A stretch of 64,000 nt of DNA from Agaribacter marinus (GCF_030160655.1 NZ_BSOT01000006.1:744001-808000); one strand, 5' to 3'. Positions 37,789 through 47,799 are shown, counted from the stretch's first letter. Numbers and translations: made by a program. The notes: generated from the letters alone by a model not told the origin.

Positions 37789-38715
37789 TTGATAAAAGTG
37801 AGCAGGGTTGTTACTACTACAAGCGTTGCAGTGTTGCTTTGTTTAAGCAGCAGCTATGCGTCAGCTGCAATTACGTCAGTAGTTAATGAAAACGCTGACA
37901 ACAGCAAATCGTTATCGCTTACCACGGGAGAGATACCAATGTCTCAACTTACAGAGCAAATTGAAGAGATGGATTTTGAAGCGGTTGACTTAGCGTCTCG
38001 TATGGGGAACGCCGCGTTAGGTGAGTTATCAGCACTATTGGAACATGAAGACAGCGCAATTCGCACGATGACGGTGATGGTACTTGGCGGCATGGATTTG
38101 TCTATCAGTTATGAATTATTGTTTAAAGCGCTTGAAGACGAAGACATCAACGTTGTTAACACGGCAATGCAGCAAATAGAGAACCATGAAGCGGCATTGT
38201 CGGCTGAACTACTGCATGGCCTGTTAAATAAAGTTAAGCACGAAAATGCAAAGGTCAGGGCAATACTGTTGCTTGGTAAGCGATTGACGTTGGAGCAATC
38301 ACCAGCATTGGAGCCGTATTGCACTGCTGAGCAACCTGAAGTGATTGCTTTGAATTGTATGGCGGCATTAGCAAAGATAGGTGTAAAACAGCGCAGAGAG
38401 CAATTTTCTACGTATTTGCTTTCAATTAAAGACGACGTAACGGCTTTCAATACGATGTTTGATCTTATTGATTACATCGATCAACCTTGGGTAGTCCCCT
38501 CACTTCGACTATTGTTGGGGAATAAGAGTGACGTTCAAAGCTTAGGCGATCCTCCTCCCGGTTTTCCTCATATGCTTAGAGTCTGTGATAAGGCGGTACC
38601 TCGCATTGCGAGATTACTCGGTGTTCAATTTACATTTAACACTGAACTGCATTCGAATTATACCGATGAGCAGTTAGCTGAAGCGAACTTGGCTGCGTCA
38701 AATCATCAATATTAA
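37789..38715 (+). CDS. Predicted periplasmic HEAT-repeat protein, candidate immunity protein
   Basis: This encodes 308 residues if it begins at TTG 37789, giving the signal peptide IKVSRVVTTTSVAVLLCL ending near YASA. A longer open frame from 37696 runs into the effector gene and would bury that signal, so I prefer the TTG. The mature part has HEAT-like helical repeats (IRTMTVMVLGGMDLSISYELLFKAL, AKVRAILLLGKRL, VIALNCMAALAKIG). It sits 22 bases after the metallopeptidase, the usual place of an immunity gene, and is predicted to be periplasmic, as needed for an envelope-acting effector. No family is recognised; immunity is inferred. Confidence 0.62.
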   Translation: MIKVSRVVTTTSVAVLLCLSSSYASAAITSVVNENADNSKSLSLTTGEIPMSQLTEQIEEMDFEAVDLASRMGNAALGELSALLEHEDSAIRTMTVMVLGGMDLSISYELLFKALEDEDINVVNTAMQQIENHEAALSAELLHGLLNKVKHENAKVRAILLLGKRLTLEQSPALEPYCTAEQPEVIALNCMAALAKIGVKQRREQFSTYLLSIKDDVTAFNTMFDLIDYIDQPWVVPSLRLLLGNKSDVQSLGDPPPGFPHMLRVCDKAVPRIARLLGVQFTFNTELHSNYTDEQLAEANLAASNHQY

Positions 38716-38772
38716 ATGTTCGTATTGGTAGCTTGGATAGTGAGTATTTGATAGTCGGATAGGAGTCACAAT

Positions 38773-39162
38773 ATGGGTATGCAAGTTGTAATGGGCGCTA
38801 GTTTGATGTGTACTCAAGGTGTCGCCCCAAGTACATTAATTGTAACACCGCAAAACAAGACACTTGCGGACGGTAAACCTGCAGCAAATATCATGGACAA
38901 TAAACCGATTGCTAATATCCCACCGTTTGGTATGTGTCGCTCTTTAGCAAACCCGACCGTTGCGGCTGCGACTTCTGCGGCGCTTGGCGTACTGACGCCA
39001 ATGCCTTGTATTCCAGTGATCCCCGCACCGTGGGCGCCAGGTTCGCCAACGGTGCTTATTGGGAACCAACCGGCACTAAACAATTCAAGTAAGTGTATGT
39101 GCGCCTATGCCGGCACAATATCGATAACAAATCCTGGTAGTACTACTGTGCAAATTCCGTAA
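38773..39162 (+). CDS. PAAR-like DUF4280 protein, VgrG tip
   Basis: This 129-residue protein matches the DUF4280 PAAR-like family: MQVVMGASLMCTQGVAPS, NIPPFGMCRSLANPTVAAAT, LTPMPCIPVIPAPW and a C-terminal KCMCAYAGTISI. Cysteines and prolines occur at the family positions. Such proteins sharpen the VgrG spike and link effectors to it. It closes the cargo module before tagH. Confidence 0.85.
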   Translation: MGMQVVMGASLMCTQGVAPSTLIVTPQNKTLADGKPAANIMDNKPIANIPPFGMCRSLANPTVAAATSAALGVLTPMPCIPVIPAPWAPGSPTVLIGNQPALNNSSKCMCAYAGTISITNPGSTTVQIP

Positions 39163-39342
39163 GATTTATTGATTTAGTCGTCGCATACTTATGGTGTTAT
39201 GTAAGTCAATTTTGACCTTGAATTTAAGAGGCAATTAACGCTTAAAAATTTTGCGTTTATCTGTCTTTACTTATAACCTAAGCAACAAGCGCATATACAA
39301 AAATGTCAAGCGCTTCTTTAATGGTAAGGAACAACAAGAAAC

Positions 39343-41097
39343 ATGCCTCATTTGCAGTTATCAATGGTATCAGAGGGGATAGCGGATCAAATCAGGACCT
39401 TTCAATTTACTAGTCTTGGTGGCACGATTGGGCGTTCAAAAGACTGTGATTGGACGCTGAATGACGTCGATCGTTATATTTCCAATAAGCATATTGTGAT
39501 TAGTTACCTTGACAATCAATTTATGCTGACTGATCAAAGCAGCAATGGGGTTTTTATTAATGACGCAGCGTCTCCCTTAGGAAAGGGCAATCACCACAAG
39601 TTGTCACTTTCTGATCGTATTACCTTAGGTAAATTTTGTTTAGTCGTTGAGGCCATTGAATGTGATAGCCATAACCCTGCTTTTGTACCACAGATGCCCA
39701 GCACTAATAGTTTACAAGCGGATAACCCTACCAACAGTGACAGTGGCTTATTGGATTTGATATCGGGTGCTAGCGCTAGTGCGGACAGCAGTACGAGTAA
39801 TTTGGGGGCGAATGTTGAGCAAAACCTCGGTGATTCATTCTCACAGAAATTGCCCAATACTGACAGTTTGGGTTTGCAGGATATTCTGTCCTCACCAGCA
39901 AAACCATCATTTGATAGTCAGCAAAATATGGGTAATTTTGACGACGATTTCACCAGGAGTACTGCGACTGCTAGCAACCATGACGGCGCATCGAATTTAG
40001 ATCCCTTTAGTTTAGGGACAAATACGAATGAAGTTTCTCCTTTTGCCCGTTCTGATGGCGATAACAATAACAATAACAATAACAATAACAATAACAATAA
40101 CAATCATGCGTCTGCAAACCCGTTTTCACAAACAACTGAGCGTTATGAAACCCAAAGCAATATGCAACCTTCTAATATTATTCCGGAGGATTGGGATTTA
40201 GGTGATTCGCCTAGCGAAGATAGTAACGATGCTGCTACTTTGGACGCTTCCCAAGTAGATTTTGCTCGAAGTGAAGGTGTGAATACGGAACATACAGCAC
40301 CAAAAACACCTCAATTACCAGGCGCGGCTTCGTTAACGCCAACACCGTCAGTTTCAGTACCATCAGTTTCAGAACCATCAATTTCAACGCCGCCCATTCC
40401 AACAGCTAGTAGTGTCTCTCCGGGCATACCTGCACAGCCCACTTCTGGCTACGCAGCTCCCGCACCAATGCCAAGCACGACGCACAGTAAGCAAACAGTA
40501 ACTGCGCAATCAGAAGATGTGTTTTTTCATGCGTTATATGAAAAATTAGGATTACCCAAAGAATACATTGATACCGTTGACAAAACGCAATTTGCAGATG
40601 ATATTGTTAACGTATTAATGACCTCGACACAAGGCATTATGGCCTTATTGGCAGGACGTTCAGTCTTTAAACAAGAATCTAGATTGTCGATGACAATGAT
40701 CAAGCCGCAATCAAATAACCCTATTAAGTTTTCTATTGATCCAAGTGATACTTTGGAAATGCTGTTAGTTAAAAAGAAACCAGGATATATGTCTGCACAA
40801 GATGCTTATGCAGAAGCCTTAAATGACATTCAACTTCATCAAATGGCCTTTTTATCTGGCTTACAAGCAACCTTAGCCGGTGTAGTTGGTGAGTTGTCAC
40901 CAGAACAAATCGAACAAGAAGCAAAAGATAGCGGCCAGAGCTTTATTGGTTTAAAGATGAACAACATACGGTGGCAGCTGTATAGAGATAAGCAAGATTC
41001 ATTAGGGAAACAAGTGAACGAAAACCTAAATGAACTACTTAGCAAATATTTTTCTGACGCTTACGAGGCGCAGATTAACAGTATAAAGAACCGATAA
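39343..41097 (+). CDS. tagH: T6SS FHA-domain protein TagH
   Basis: This 584-residue protein has an N-terminal FHA domain (about 23-95: GGTIGRSKDCDWTL, YISNKHIVI, SSNGVFIND) that binds phosphothreonine, and a C-terminal TagH domain (about 395-584: FFHALYEKLGLP, KFSIDPSDTLEMLL, FLSGLQATLAG). The long linker is low-complexity: a 14-Asn run at 241-254 and Pro/Ser/Thr-rich PSVSVPSVSEPSIS repeats. In Pseudomonas and Agrobacterium the Fha protein is the reader of the PpkA/PppA threonine-phosphorylation switch. It starts the structural operon tagH-tssJ-K-L-M-tagF. Confidence 0.93.
   Translation: MPHLQLSMVSEGIADQIRTFQFTSLGGTIGRSKDCDWTLNDVDRYISNKHIVISYLDNQFMLTDQSSNGVFINDAASPLGKGNHHKLSLSDRITLGKFCLVVEAIECDSHNPAFVPQMPSTNSLQADNPTNSDSGLLDLISGASASADSSTSNLGANVEQNLGDSFSQKLPNTDSLGLQDILSSPAKPSFDSQQNMGNFDDDFTRSTATASNHDGASNLDPFSLGTNTNEVSPFARSDGDNNNNNNNNNNNNNNHASANPFSQTTERYETQSNMQPSNIIPEDWDLGDSPSEDSNDAATLDASQVDFARSEGVNTEHTAPKTPQLPGAASLTPTPSVSVPSVSEPSISTPPIPTASSVSPGIPAQPTSGYAAPAPMPSTTHSKQTVTAQSEDVFFHALYEKLGLPKEYIDTVDKTQFADDIVNVLMTSTQGIMALLAGRSVFKQESRLSMTMIKPQSNNPIKFSIDPSDTLEMLLVKKKPGYMSAQDAYAEALNDIQLHQMAFLSGLQATLAGVVGELSPEQIEQEAKDSGQSFIGLKMNNIRWQLYRDKQDSLGKQVNENLNELLSKYFSDAYEAQINSIKNR
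40063..40104 (+). repeat. Hexamer microsatellite (AACAAT)x7 in tagH
   Basis: Seven perfect copies of AACAAT encode 14 Asn in the linker of TagH. A change in copy number would keep frame and only alter linker length. Confidence 0.97.
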
Positions 41098-41125
41098 TTG
41101 CATCGTTTATAAATTAAGGATAGTT

Positions 41126-41620
41126 ATGTTGAAAATGGCAGTAAACAAGGTAATTTACGCAGTTTCACTCGCGTTACTTACCCTCATGCTTCTTGCTTGC
41201 GGCAGCACTGGTGAGAAGACGGTCGATTTTACTTATCTTATTACTGCGACGGACGATATTAATCCCGATATTAATGGGCGCGCGTCTTCTGTTGTTGTAC
41301 GTGTTTATCAGTTGAGTAATTCAATTAACTTCGAAAATGCGGCTTACGAGGACTTGTTTGCTGCTTCTGGCAATTCTCTTGGTAGCGAATTTATCGCCGT
41401 TAATGAGTATTTAGTGGACCCTGGAAGTCGTACCGAGTTAGATTTGGAAATATCTGAAAATGCCAAATTCATTGGTGTTGTTGTTGGTTATCGAAGTGTA
41501 GATATGGTGACTTGGCGAACGTTAAAGGAAATCCCTGGAAAAAATTATAAAAACTTTTTTAGTGATTCAGGCTTAGAAATTGTCGTCGAAAAATTGAGTG
41601 TTAGAGTCGTATCGATATAG
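41126..41620 (+). CDS. tssJ: T6SS outer-membrane lipoprotein TssJ
   Basis: This 164-residue lipoprotein has a signal ending in the lipobox LMLLAC (Cys25). The mature part shows TssJ features: SSVVVRVYQLSNSINFENAAYEDLF and YRSVDMVTWR. It anchors the TssM-TssL complex to the outer membrane. It lies between tagH and tssK with an AAGGATAG ribosome site. Confidence 0.93.
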   Translation: MLKMAVNKVIYAVSLALLTLMLLACGSTGEKTVDFTYLITATDDINPDINGRASSVVVRVYQLSNSINFENAAYEDLFAASGNSLGSEFIAVNEYLVDPGSRTELDLEISENAKFIGVVVGYRSVDMVTWRTLKEIPGKNYKNFFSDSGLEIVVEKLSVRVVSI

Positions 41621-41658
41621 CATAAATTGTGCTAAATAATTAATAAGGATTTATCCCT

Positions 41659-42990
41659 ATGCCATGGGAAAAACGCGTTGTTTGGTCCGAAGGGATGATG
41701 CTTCAACCGCATCACTTTCAACAACAAACCCGATATCATGAAGCTCAATTGAGGAATGTTTCTCATTTATCACAACCATATAAATGGGGAATATATTCAC
41801 TTGATGTAGACAAATCTCATCTTAAAACAGGTAAGTTTTGCGTAAACGCATGCGAAGGTATATTGCCTGATGGCAGTGTTTTTAACTTACCTGAAGTAGA
41901 CAACTTACCTTCTGCGTTAGACATTACTGAAGACCACCTGGATTGTACCTTATTTTTAGCCGTGTCAATTCGGCGCCACGGAAATACTGAAACGGCAAGA
42001 GATACTCAGATTCAAAGCCGTTATGACGTAATTGAGCATGAAGCCCGAGATGTTTCAGGCATCTCTTCTACGGTAGCGCCTATCGAAGTTGCAGGATTCA
42101 ATTTTTCATTGCGCACAAGTAAGGATGACAATAACGAATTTAGTTGTATTCCTATTGCTCATATTGAAGATGTGAGTATTAATGGTGTAATTACGCTTAA
42201 GGAAGATTTTATTCCACCATGTTTAAATGTAAAGATGAGCGCATATGTTTCAGGTGTTGTTAGTGAGCTCCTAAAATTAGCAAAACATCGTATTCAGTCC
42301 TTGGCGTCGAGGGTGTCTGTTGCGGGTAAAGCAAGCACAACGGAAGTGAGTGACTTTTTGATGTTGCAAACGTTAAATCGTCACTATCCAATGCTTGAGT
42401 ATTTGGATGCCGCTGAGCATGTACCGCCATTCGATTTATATCAGCAATTTATTACCCTTATTGGTGACCTGAGTACGTTTATTCATGCCGATAAGTTAGT
42501 GCCCACTTTACCTGTTTATGACCATGCTCAGCCATCTCGTATGTTTACAAGCCTAGTGGCAGAGTTACGGCAGTTGTTTAGTGTGGTACTAGAGCAAAAC
42601 TCAATTAACATCCCATTACAGGAACGTAAATTTGGCGTTCGTGTTGGCACTATTTCTGACAAAACATTATTTACGTCTGCCAGTTTTGTGTTGGCAGTGA
42701 CCGCAGACATTTCTGCGGACGAAATTAGAAAGTATTTCCCTCCACAGGTTAAAATCGGTTCTGTTGAACAAATTAAAGAATTGGTAAATGTACAATTACC
42801 GGGTATCCAACTAAATCATTTAGCAGTGGCTCCAAGAGAAATGCCGTATCAGCGCAACTATGTGTATTTTGAATTGGTGCAAAATGGCGAATACTGGAAT
42901 GCCTTGGTGGAGTCTGGTGGCATTGCATGCCATATTGGTACCAATTTTCCAAATTTGAGTATGGAGTTATGGGCCATTAGGAGCCATTAG
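41659..42990 (+). CDS. tssK: T6SS baseplate-membrane connector TssK
   Basis: This 443-residue protein shows the TssK (ImpJ/VasE) opening KRVVWSEGMMLQPHHFQQQTRY, the middle LQTLNRHYPMLEYLDAAEH and the ending YFELVQNGEYWNALVES. It links the baseplate to the TssL cytoplasmic domain. It lies two bases upstream of tssL. Confidence 0.96.
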   Translation: MPWEKRVVWSEGMMLQPHHFQQQTRYHEAQLRNVSHLSQPYKWGIYSLDVDKSHLKTGKFCVNACEGILPDGSVFNLPEVDNLPSALDITEDHLDCTLFLAVSIRRHGNTETARDTQIQSRYDVIEHEARDVSGISSTVAPIEVAGFNFSLRTSKDDNNEFSCIPIAHIEDVSINGVITLKEDFIPPCLNVKMSAYVSGVVSELLKLAKHRIQSLASRVSVAGKASTTEVSDFLMLQTLNRHYPMLEYLDAAEHVPPFDLYQQFITLIGDLSTFIHADKLVPTLPVYDHAQPSRMFTSLVAELRQLFSVVLEQNSINIPLQERKFGVRVGTISDKTLFTSASFVLAVTADISADEIRKYFPPQVKIGSVEQIKELVNVQLPGIQLNHLAVAPREMPYQRNYVYFELVQNGEYWNALVESGGIACHIGTNFPNLSMELWAIRSH

Positions 42991-42992
42991 CA

Positions 42993-44363
42993 ATGAATGA
43001 TGATGACGATTTATCTAAAACAATGGTCATCCCCAATCCAGGGGGACGTCGCAAAGTAGGTGAAGTTGGTCAGCCTGCGCAGTCAATTCCGCCGCAACAT
43101 GGGGGGCCACCCCATGGTCAGCCACCTCAACATATAACTCAGTCCGCCAATACATACGGCAATATTGGCGACGCATCGGCGAATATGCCTAGAATCGAAA
43201 CTGAGAATATTCTGCTGAGTTGTGCTGATGATATCCTTGTGTTGGCTGGCAGCCTTAGAACTTTAGAACCGAATAACACCATTGAACAATTACGTCGTGA
43301 CATTGAAGCGCTTTTTGCAAAACTAGATAAACAACTAACTGATCATTCATTGCCGCAAGAAGTCACTCTCACAGCAAGATATTTATTGTGCTGTCTTATC
43401 GATGAGTTAGTCTTGTCGACGCCTTGGGGTTTAGATAGCGCGTGGAGCCATCAAACCTTGTTAGGAAAGTATCACAATGAAACATCTGGAGGAGAAAAGT
43501 TTTTTTTAATTGCCAATAAGTTAATGGAGCAACCGCAGCGTAACATTGACTTGATTGAACTGTGTTACGTGTGTCTGTCTATGGGATTTAGAGGTAAATA
43601 CAGACTTTCTCAGACAGGTGAAAACGATATTGTACAAATTTCTCAAATGCTCTATCAACCGATTACTTTGTATCGTCCAGTGGTCGGTGACTTATCGCCT
43701 GCATGGCAAGGAATAAGCGACGACAAGCCCAGCTTAGAAAAACGCGTTCCTCCTATCTTGTTTTTTATGATCTTGGCTTTTATCTGTATAGCGGCATATA
43801 TTGCCTTTTTGTCCAACTTGCACGCTAAAGCCTCGCCTCTATATCAAAAAGTAGAGGGCATTGGCTGGAGTGATGTTGTATTGCAGATTAAAAATAACCA
43901 AGCGCCTGAGGTCAAGTTACCCGATGTTGCAACGCAGTTGCGGTCACGTCTCTCGCAATCAATTGCAGATAATAAACTTGTTGTCGACATTAAGGATGGC
44001 ATGTTGATTGTTCGCTTAGTGAGTACTCAGCTTTTTCCTTCAGGCAGTGCTAAAGTCAACAAAAATGAATTGCCCGAAGTCAATGTATTAGTCGATACGC
44101 TTAATCAGTATGCAAGTTCGGTGATAATTGTTGGGCATACCGATTCTACCGGAAGAGCCGATTCAAATTGGGTCATTTCTCGTAAACGCGCGACAGCCGT
44201 CGAAGCTTGGTTAAACACCGCAAACACACCACCAAGTCAAACTTTGACAAGAGGGGTTGCCGATACGCAACCACTTGTAGACGATGCCAATAGTGATTTT
44301 AATCAAAGCTTGAATCGCCGTGTTGAGCTGATTTTGGTCGTAAAGGATGAGTTGGCACCATGA
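42993..44363 (+). CDS. tssL: T6SS inner-membrane protein TssL with OmpA-like domain
   Basis: This 456-residue protein has the DotU/TssL cytoplasmic domain (LLCCLIDELVLSTPWGLDSAWS, LCYVCLSMGFRGKYR), one transmembrane segment near 253-272 (ILFFMILAFICIAAYIAF) and a C-terminal OmpA-like peptidoglycan-binding domain (VIIVGHTDSTGRADSNWV, SLNRRVELIL). The N-terminus DDDDLSKTMVIPNPGG places Thr10 in an acidic, hydrophobic context like the TssL threonine phosphorylated by PpkA in Agrobacterium. Its stop overlaps the tssM start by four bases. Confidence 0.95.
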   Translation: MNDDDDLSKTMVIPNPGGRRKVGEVGQPAQSIPPQHGGPPHGQPPQHITQSANTYGNIGDASANMPRIETENILLSCADDILVLAGSLRTLEPNNTIEQLRRDIEALFAKLDKQLTDHSLPQEVTLTARYLLCCLIDELVLSTPWGLDSAWSHQTLLGKYHNETSGGEKFFLIANKLMEQPQRNIDLIELCYVCLSMGFRGKYRLSQTGENDIVQISQMLYQPITLYRPVVGDLSPAWQGISDDKPSLEKRVPPILFFMILAFICIAAYIAFLSNLHAKASPLYQKVEGIGWSDVVLQIKNNQAPEVKLPDVATQLRSRLSQSIADNKLVVDIKDGMLIVRLVSTQLFPSGSAKVNKNELPEVNVLVDTLNQYASSVIIVGHTDSTGRADSNWVISRKRATAVEAWLNTANTPPSQTLTRGVADTQPLVDDANSDFNQSLNRRVELILVVKDELAP

Positions 44364-47300
44364 GTAAAATAAAAGCAATTACGTCACATAAATATTTTAT
44401 TCCTATTTTATGTTTGTTTATCGCTGCACTACTTATTTTCTTGGCAGGGCCTTACTTTTCGTTCGCGGGTTATGCACCCTTGGCAGGTTTTGTTACGCAG
44501 TTGCTTGTATTTCTTTTTATTGTTGCAGGTTATTGCCTATACCAATATATAAAGTTTTTGAAGTCGCAAAAGCAACAAGACAAGATGGTCGAGGAGATCA
44601 CTAAGGATGATGGTGTAAACGAGGCAATTGATGCAGAGTCGGCCGCGTTAAAGGAAAAATTTAAGTTAGCATTTTCTACTCTGAAACAAAAGAAAGGGGG
44701 ACCGGCTTCATTAACGGAAATTCCTTGGTACATGATTATTGGTTCACCAGGTAGCGGAAAAACCACCTTATTATCGAACTCTGGTTTACGATTTCCTTTA
44801 GCGAATGAGTTTGACAACAAAGCTGTCCAGGGGATCGGTGGCACGAAAAATTGTGATTGGTGGATTACGCAGCAAGCGGTATTGCTTGATACGGCTGGAC
44901 GGTATGCGTCTCAAGACAGTTATCAAAAAGTTGATGAGTCGGGTTGGAAAAATTTTCTTAGTATGATTAAGCGCTATCGGCGCAAGCCAATCAGTGGCCT
45001 ACTTGTCAGCTTCAGCATGTCAGATTTGATGACAATGAACGAATATGAGTTAAGCCAACATACGCTAAAATTAAAGCAGCGGATAGCTGAAGTAAATGAG
45101 TTTTTTGGTACGCAATTTCCCGTCTACATTGTGATTACTAAGTCAGATATGTTAGCGGGTTTCACCCAGTTTTTTGACAATTTTTCTCATAAAGAACGAG
45201 AACAAGCTTTCGGCCTGACGTTTGATAAACAACTGAGTGTACAAGGCAATATAACTGAGGCATTTAGTCTTCAATTTAGTGATTTATTAAAGTCTATATC
45301 ACGAAGACAGTGGCAGCGAATGTCTCTTGAACGAGATGCAAACAGAAAGTCCACCATCTATACGTTTAGTGATCAACTTGCGTCTTTGCATAATGCATTT
45401 AATACAATTGTTGACGGGCTTAGTCGCAAAGAAGAAGGCTTGAGTACCGGTATTATTCGAGGTCTGTATTTGACCAGCGGTACTCAGTCGGGCGCGCCTA
45501 TTGATCGCATGATAAACAAAGTTTCTCAAGCATTTGGCCTAAAAAGTACCGCTAGAGTTATGTGGAATAACGATCAGCGTAGTTACTTTATTAAAGACCT
45601 ATTGCAAGATTTGGTATTTGCAGAAGCTGACAAATTTGGCACTTTAACTAAGTATGAAAGCAGAAAGCAATTATTAAAACGTATCGCTATGGGGGCAGCC
45701 GCTGCAGTAACCTTAGGTCTTTGTATTGGCATGTACCTAAGCTACAACAACAATACACAATACATTGCTCGGAGTGACGCTTCAGTAGACAAATGGATAT
45801 CGCAGTATGATGACAAATCTATTGGCAGCGATGCGGATATTCGACAATTTTTGCCAGCATTAAACGACTTTACCAATGATATTGAAGGTCTCGCGAATGA
45901 GAATAGAGCGAATTTTTCCGGCCTAGGTTTAAACCAATCGGATGAAGTAGAAAGTGCCTTAATGGCGAGCTATGGACGTTTACTTAAAGCGGTGTTACTG
46001 CCATACGTTAGCGAGCAGGTCAAGACACATTTAAGACAGCCCTCTGATATAAGCCAGCAATATCAAGCATTGAAAACATACTTGATGTTAGCGAATAGCG
46101 AAAACCGAGATAACAAATTTATTGCACGTTACTTGGAACAACACCTCAACAGCAATCAATACTTCTCTTCACTTGAATTTACCCAGGTATTTAGTCATGT
46201 TGAAAACCTGGTTGACAGTAACATGGTCATAGAGAGTGTCGATAACGCACTGGTAGTGGATGCGCGCCGAACGTTAAGTGCACAGCCGCTGGGCGAAATC
46301 TATTACAAACAATTCAAAGATGCTTACTTGTCAGATCCTACAAAGTATCTATCGATGGCGCAGTTGGCTAGCAGTGATTGGGGAACAATTTTCACAACCC
46401 GTTTTGATGATATTCAAACGTTGTCAAAGTTGTACACTCCAGAATCATTTGATGTGGTATTAAGTGAAGAAATTGATGAATATATTGATAAATTAGGTGA
46501 CGAAGCCTGGATTTTGGGGCCCGATAACGTAGTAAATTCTGCAAATCTATCTGAACAGTTGAATAAACTCTACGCAAGAGATTATGTTAACTCATGGCAA
46601 GCATTAATCAATTCTGTGTCAGTAAAGTCTGCCAGCAGTGCTGCGTCGTTAAGTGCCGGTTTGCAGTTGCTAATTGAAACAGATAGTCCCATCTTTGTCT
46701 TTTTGAGTAATGTCTCTCAGGCAACAAAGTTGATTGATATTTCTTCAAATACACCAAATTTGAATCTTGGTGCCAATGCTAGCCGTGCTGTAAGCGCCGC
46801 TAAAAATGCGTTAACAGCTGACAACCCTAGGGTATATGTTACGTCTCGATTTAGTAAATTGCATGAGCTGATGCAAGAAGATAAGAAACTTGCAACGCAG
46901 CAACGTTTCTCTACATTGCTACAGGAAGTAAACGTAAACCTTAGCTTCCAACTGCAAAATACTAACAATGCTTTTGACCCTAGTATTCTAAATGGTTTGC
47001 AAGGGTACGGGTATTTGCAAACCGAACCGCTGAATCGCTGGGTTAGTCAGCTAGCAGGCAGTATTCAAAGTGCGCAGAACCGATTGCAAAAGACGCAGCT
47101 AACACAACTATGGAAAAGCGGTGTGCTTGGAGTGTGTTCGGACGTTGTAGAATTTAAATATCCGTTTAATCGCGGTGCTAGCGCAGATGCGAGCTTGCGT
47201 GACATCAATCAATTATTTGCACCGTCGGGGGCATTATATAGTTTCTTTGAGCAACACTTGGCCCCTTTAATTAATATGCAACGTCTACCATGGACATGGA

Positions 47301-47791
47301 AGAATGACGTGCAATCAAGTTATGCATTTGGCGAACATGTGCTACCGTTTTTTGAGAATATCTATACTATCCAACGGAGTCTGTATGCCAGTGATGGGTC
47401 TCAGCCAGAAATACAACTGTCACTTACACCGGTGTATTTAGACCCTCGGCTTGCCAGGTTTCGAATGTCTATTTACGGCAAAACTTTAAATTACCAGTTT
47501 GGTCGGCCAACATCGACACCGGTTATTTGGCCACCAGAGAACCCAAGCACTAATGGACAGGTGAGTTTTGGCCGCCGTGACGGAAGTGAAGTACTAGACA
47601 ATAAAGAAGGTTTATTTGCATTATTCCGTTTACTCGATGCTTCTGAAACCAAGCGAATCAGCGCAAATAAAGTAAATGTTACTTTCTCAAAAAGTGATTA
47701 CAAGGCAATTTACGAGTTATCAGCAGCGAGTCCTGTTGACCCCTTAGTATTCACAAGAATGTCTTCGTTAACATGCATTGACAGTTTATAG
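44360..47791 (+). CDS. tssM: T6SS inner-membrane protein TssM (IcmF/VasK)
   Basis: This 1143-residue protein spans the inner membrane. Two helices lie near residues 10-62 and one near 440-460. The cytoplasmic region has an intact Walker A GSPGSGKT (128-135) and LLDTAGRY, showing an NTPase-competent IcmF domain. The periplasmic part includes the C-terminal conserved block near YGKTLNYQFGRP and VIWPPENP. It overlaps the tssL stop and forms the trans-envelope core with TssJ and TssL. Confidence 0.96.
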   Translation: MSKIKAITSHKYFIPILCLFIAALLIFLAGPYFSFAGYAPLAGFVTQLLVFLFIVAGYCLYQYIKFLKSQKQQDKMVEEITKDDGVNEAIDAESAALKEKFKLAFSTLKQKKGGPASLTEIPWYMIIGSPGSGKTTLLSNSGLRFPLANEFDNKAVQGIGGTKNCDWWITQQAVLLDTAGRYASQDSYQKVDESGWKNFLSMIKRYRRKPISGLLVSFSMSDLMTMNEYELSQHTLKLKQRIAEVNEFFGTQFPVYIVITKSDMLAGFTQFFDNFSHKEREQAFGLTFDKQLSVQGNITEAFSLQFSDLLKSISRRQWQRMSLERDANRKSTIYTFSDQLASLHNAFNTIVDGLSRKEEGLSTGIIRGLYLTSGTQSGAPIDRMINKVSQAFGLKSTARVMWNNDQRSYFIKDLLQDLVFAEADKFGTLTKYESRKQLLKRIAMGAAAAVTLGLCIGMYLSYNNNTQYIARSDASVDKWISQYDDKSIGSDADIRQFLPALNDFTNDIEGLANENRANFSGLGLNQSDEVESALMASYGRLLKAVLLPYVSEQVKTHLRQPSDISQQYQALKTYLMLANSENRDNKFIARYLEQHLNSNQYFSSLEFTQVFSHVENLVDSNMVIESVDNALVVDARRTLSAQPLGEIYYKQFKDAYLSDPTKYLSMAQLASSDWGTIFTTRFDDIQTLSKLYTPESFDVVLSEEIDEYIDKLGDEAWILGPDNVVNSANLSEQLNKLYARDYVNSWQALINSVSVKSASSAASLSAGLQLLIETDSPIFVFLSNVSQATKLIDISSNTPNLNLGANASRAVSAAKNALTADNPRVYVTSRFSKLHELMQEDKKLATQQRFSTLLQEVNVNLSFQLQNTNNAFDPSILNGLQGYGYLQTEPLNRWVSQLAGSIQSAQNRLQKTQLTQLWKSGVLGVCSDVVEFKYPFNRGASADASLRDINQLFAPSGALYSFFEQHLAPLINMQRLPWTWKNDVQSSYAFGEHVLPFFENIYTIQRSLYASDGSQPEIQLSLTPVYLDPRLARFRMSIYGKTLNYQFGRPTSTPVIWPPENPSTNGQVSFGRRDGSEVLDNKEGLFALFRLLDASETKRISANKVNVTFSKSDYKAIYELSAASPVDPLVFTRMSSLTCIDSL

Positions 47792-47799
47792 GAGACGCA

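Noticed and set aside
40063-40104. Tandem repeat considered as a CRISPR array
   Set aside because: It is a perfect 6-bp unit without spacers, coding for Asn in tagH.
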